The position numbers and the translations under genes are program-made. A stretch of 6,723 nucleotides of DNA, from positions 1 to 6,723 of the forward strand of contig JAKIUH010000254.1 of assembly GCA_021647685.1 (NCBI GenBank), written 5' to 3'. The stretch is from Bacteroidales bacterium (GTDB lineage Bacteria > Bacteroidota > Bacteroidia > Bacteroidales > NBLH01). This document shows, piece after piece, positions 6,447 to 6,723 of the stretch (the stretch's first letter is position 1; the number at the start of each line of letters is the position of its first letter). The notes under the pieces were generated by a model, which worked only from the letters and a program-made list of their open reading frames with translations, searched no databases and was not told the origin of the DNA.

Positions 6447-6479
6447 AAAAATAGCCGTAACTTTGTTACGGCTATTTTT
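6447..6479 (+). terminator. Intrinsic terminator, near-perfect dyad
   Basis: AAAAATAGCCGTAA (6447-6460) pairs perfectly with TTACGGCTATTTTT (6466-6479), a 14-bp stem with loop CTTTG, or 15 bp with a three-base loop. It starts 57 bases after the stop codon of the small membrane-protein gene. Because the arms end in A and T tracts it could act in both directions and shield against leftward transcription from beyond the window. Confidence 0.9.
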
Positions 6480-6539
6480 GAGTAACTCCTTAAACCCGAA
6501 GACTTCTTGATAAAAATATTTGAATTTTTAGATTTTTCA

Positions 6540-6617
6540 AAACGCTTTGAAGCCTGTTGGACATTCAAAAGTTCTTCCAATTAAACGTTTTGAAGTCCGT
6601 TGCACATTCAAAAGTTC
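6540..6617. repeat. Tandem pair of 35-bp direct repeats with internal dyads
   Basis: Copy 1 spans 6540-6574 and copy 2 6583-6617, a 43-base period; 31 of 35 positions agree, differing at unit positions 6, 14, 16 and 21. Both start AAACG and end ACATTCAAAAGTTC. Each can fold: in copy 2 TTTTGAA (6588-6594) pairs with TTCAAAA (6607-6613), extended by AAC/GTT past a bulged G; copy 1 keeps TTTGAA/TTCAAA. Loops are 12 bases. The period is not a multiple of three and stops interrupt the frames, so it is not coding. Confidence 0.7.
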
Positions 6618-6702
6618 AGAACAACTGGCCAGTAAGGAAATAAGATGAGCCCCAAAAATAAATTTCGCAAAGTGAAAATCTGCGTAAATCCCATTAATCT
6701 TT

Positions 6703-6723
6703 GGATAAAAAAAATTTTTATCC
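6703..6723. repeat. Perfect palindrome at the window's right edge
   Basis: GGATAAAAA (6703-6711) and TTTTTATCC (6715-6723) are exact inverted copies around AAA. The dyad may extend past the window edge. Just to its left (about 6677-6703) lie degenerate ten-base units resembling AAATCTGCGT, AAATCCCATT and AATCTTTGGA. It could be a terminator of a leftward or rightward gene outside the window, or the edge of a repeat element. Confidence 0.5.

Larger units (their letters stand above)
6391..6723. other. Gene-free right end with terminator and repeats
   Basis: No open reading frame of believable length or composition is present on either strand in these 333 bases. They hold a terminator, a pair of 35-bp tandem repeats that can fold as hairpins, and a palindrome at the extreme edge. 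The stretch at 6618-6660 shows nothing I can name. Confidence 0.75.

Noticed and set aside
6540..6617. CRISPR array
   Set aside because: Only two units, imperfect, separated by just 8 bases; spacers would be far too short and no cas genes are near.
6540..6617. Small protein encoded on the minus strand over the repeats
   Set aside because: A frame reading RTFECPTGFKAF is open for only a few codons before TGA, and the 43-base period shifts frame between copies.

Overview
This 6.7-kb, AT-rich window looks like ordinary chromosomal DNA from a member of the Bacteroidota, probably an environmental lineage related to the Bacteroidales; genus cannot be told from here. The grounds are: an ATP synthase beta subunit with the long insertion typical of that phylum, paired with a very short epsilon subunit; genes without Shine-Dalgarno sequences but with A/T-rich leaders; and several upstream regions that fit the Bacteroidota promoter pattern (TTTG near -33, TAnnTTTG near -7).

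Layout. The left two thirds read leftward. From the centre outward these are atpD (F1 beta) and atpC (F1 epsilon), then a strong hairpin terminator, a 331-bp gene-free gap holding an inverted CCCTGACAGG element, a dusB-type tRNA-dihydrouridine synthase with a TTG start, and an aldo/keto reductase that runs off the left edge with only its last few residues missing. The right third reads rightward: a membrane-anchored SpoIIE/PP2C-type serine phosphatase, a small DUF5684-type membrane protein, a textbook terminator, and about 240 bp of non-coding DNA carrying tandem hairpin-forming repeats and a terminal palindrome.

The 221-bp divergent region between atpD and the phosphatase gene holds five copies of the heptamer TTYGTAT/ATACRAA, one of them overlapping the predicted atpD -7 box. 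This is the most interesting regulatory signal in the window.

Functionally, atpD and atpC form the catalytic and central-stalk pair of F-type ATP synthase, split from the remaining atp genes. The phosphatase is probably the output module of a partner-switching or stress signalling pathway, but no anti-sigma factor, anti-anti-sigma factor or kinase gene lies next to it. The other genes are housekeeping (tRNA modification), general redox, or of unknown function. I found no defence system, mobile element, CRISPR array, tRNA or rRNA, and nothing that amounts to a clearly new multi-gene system.
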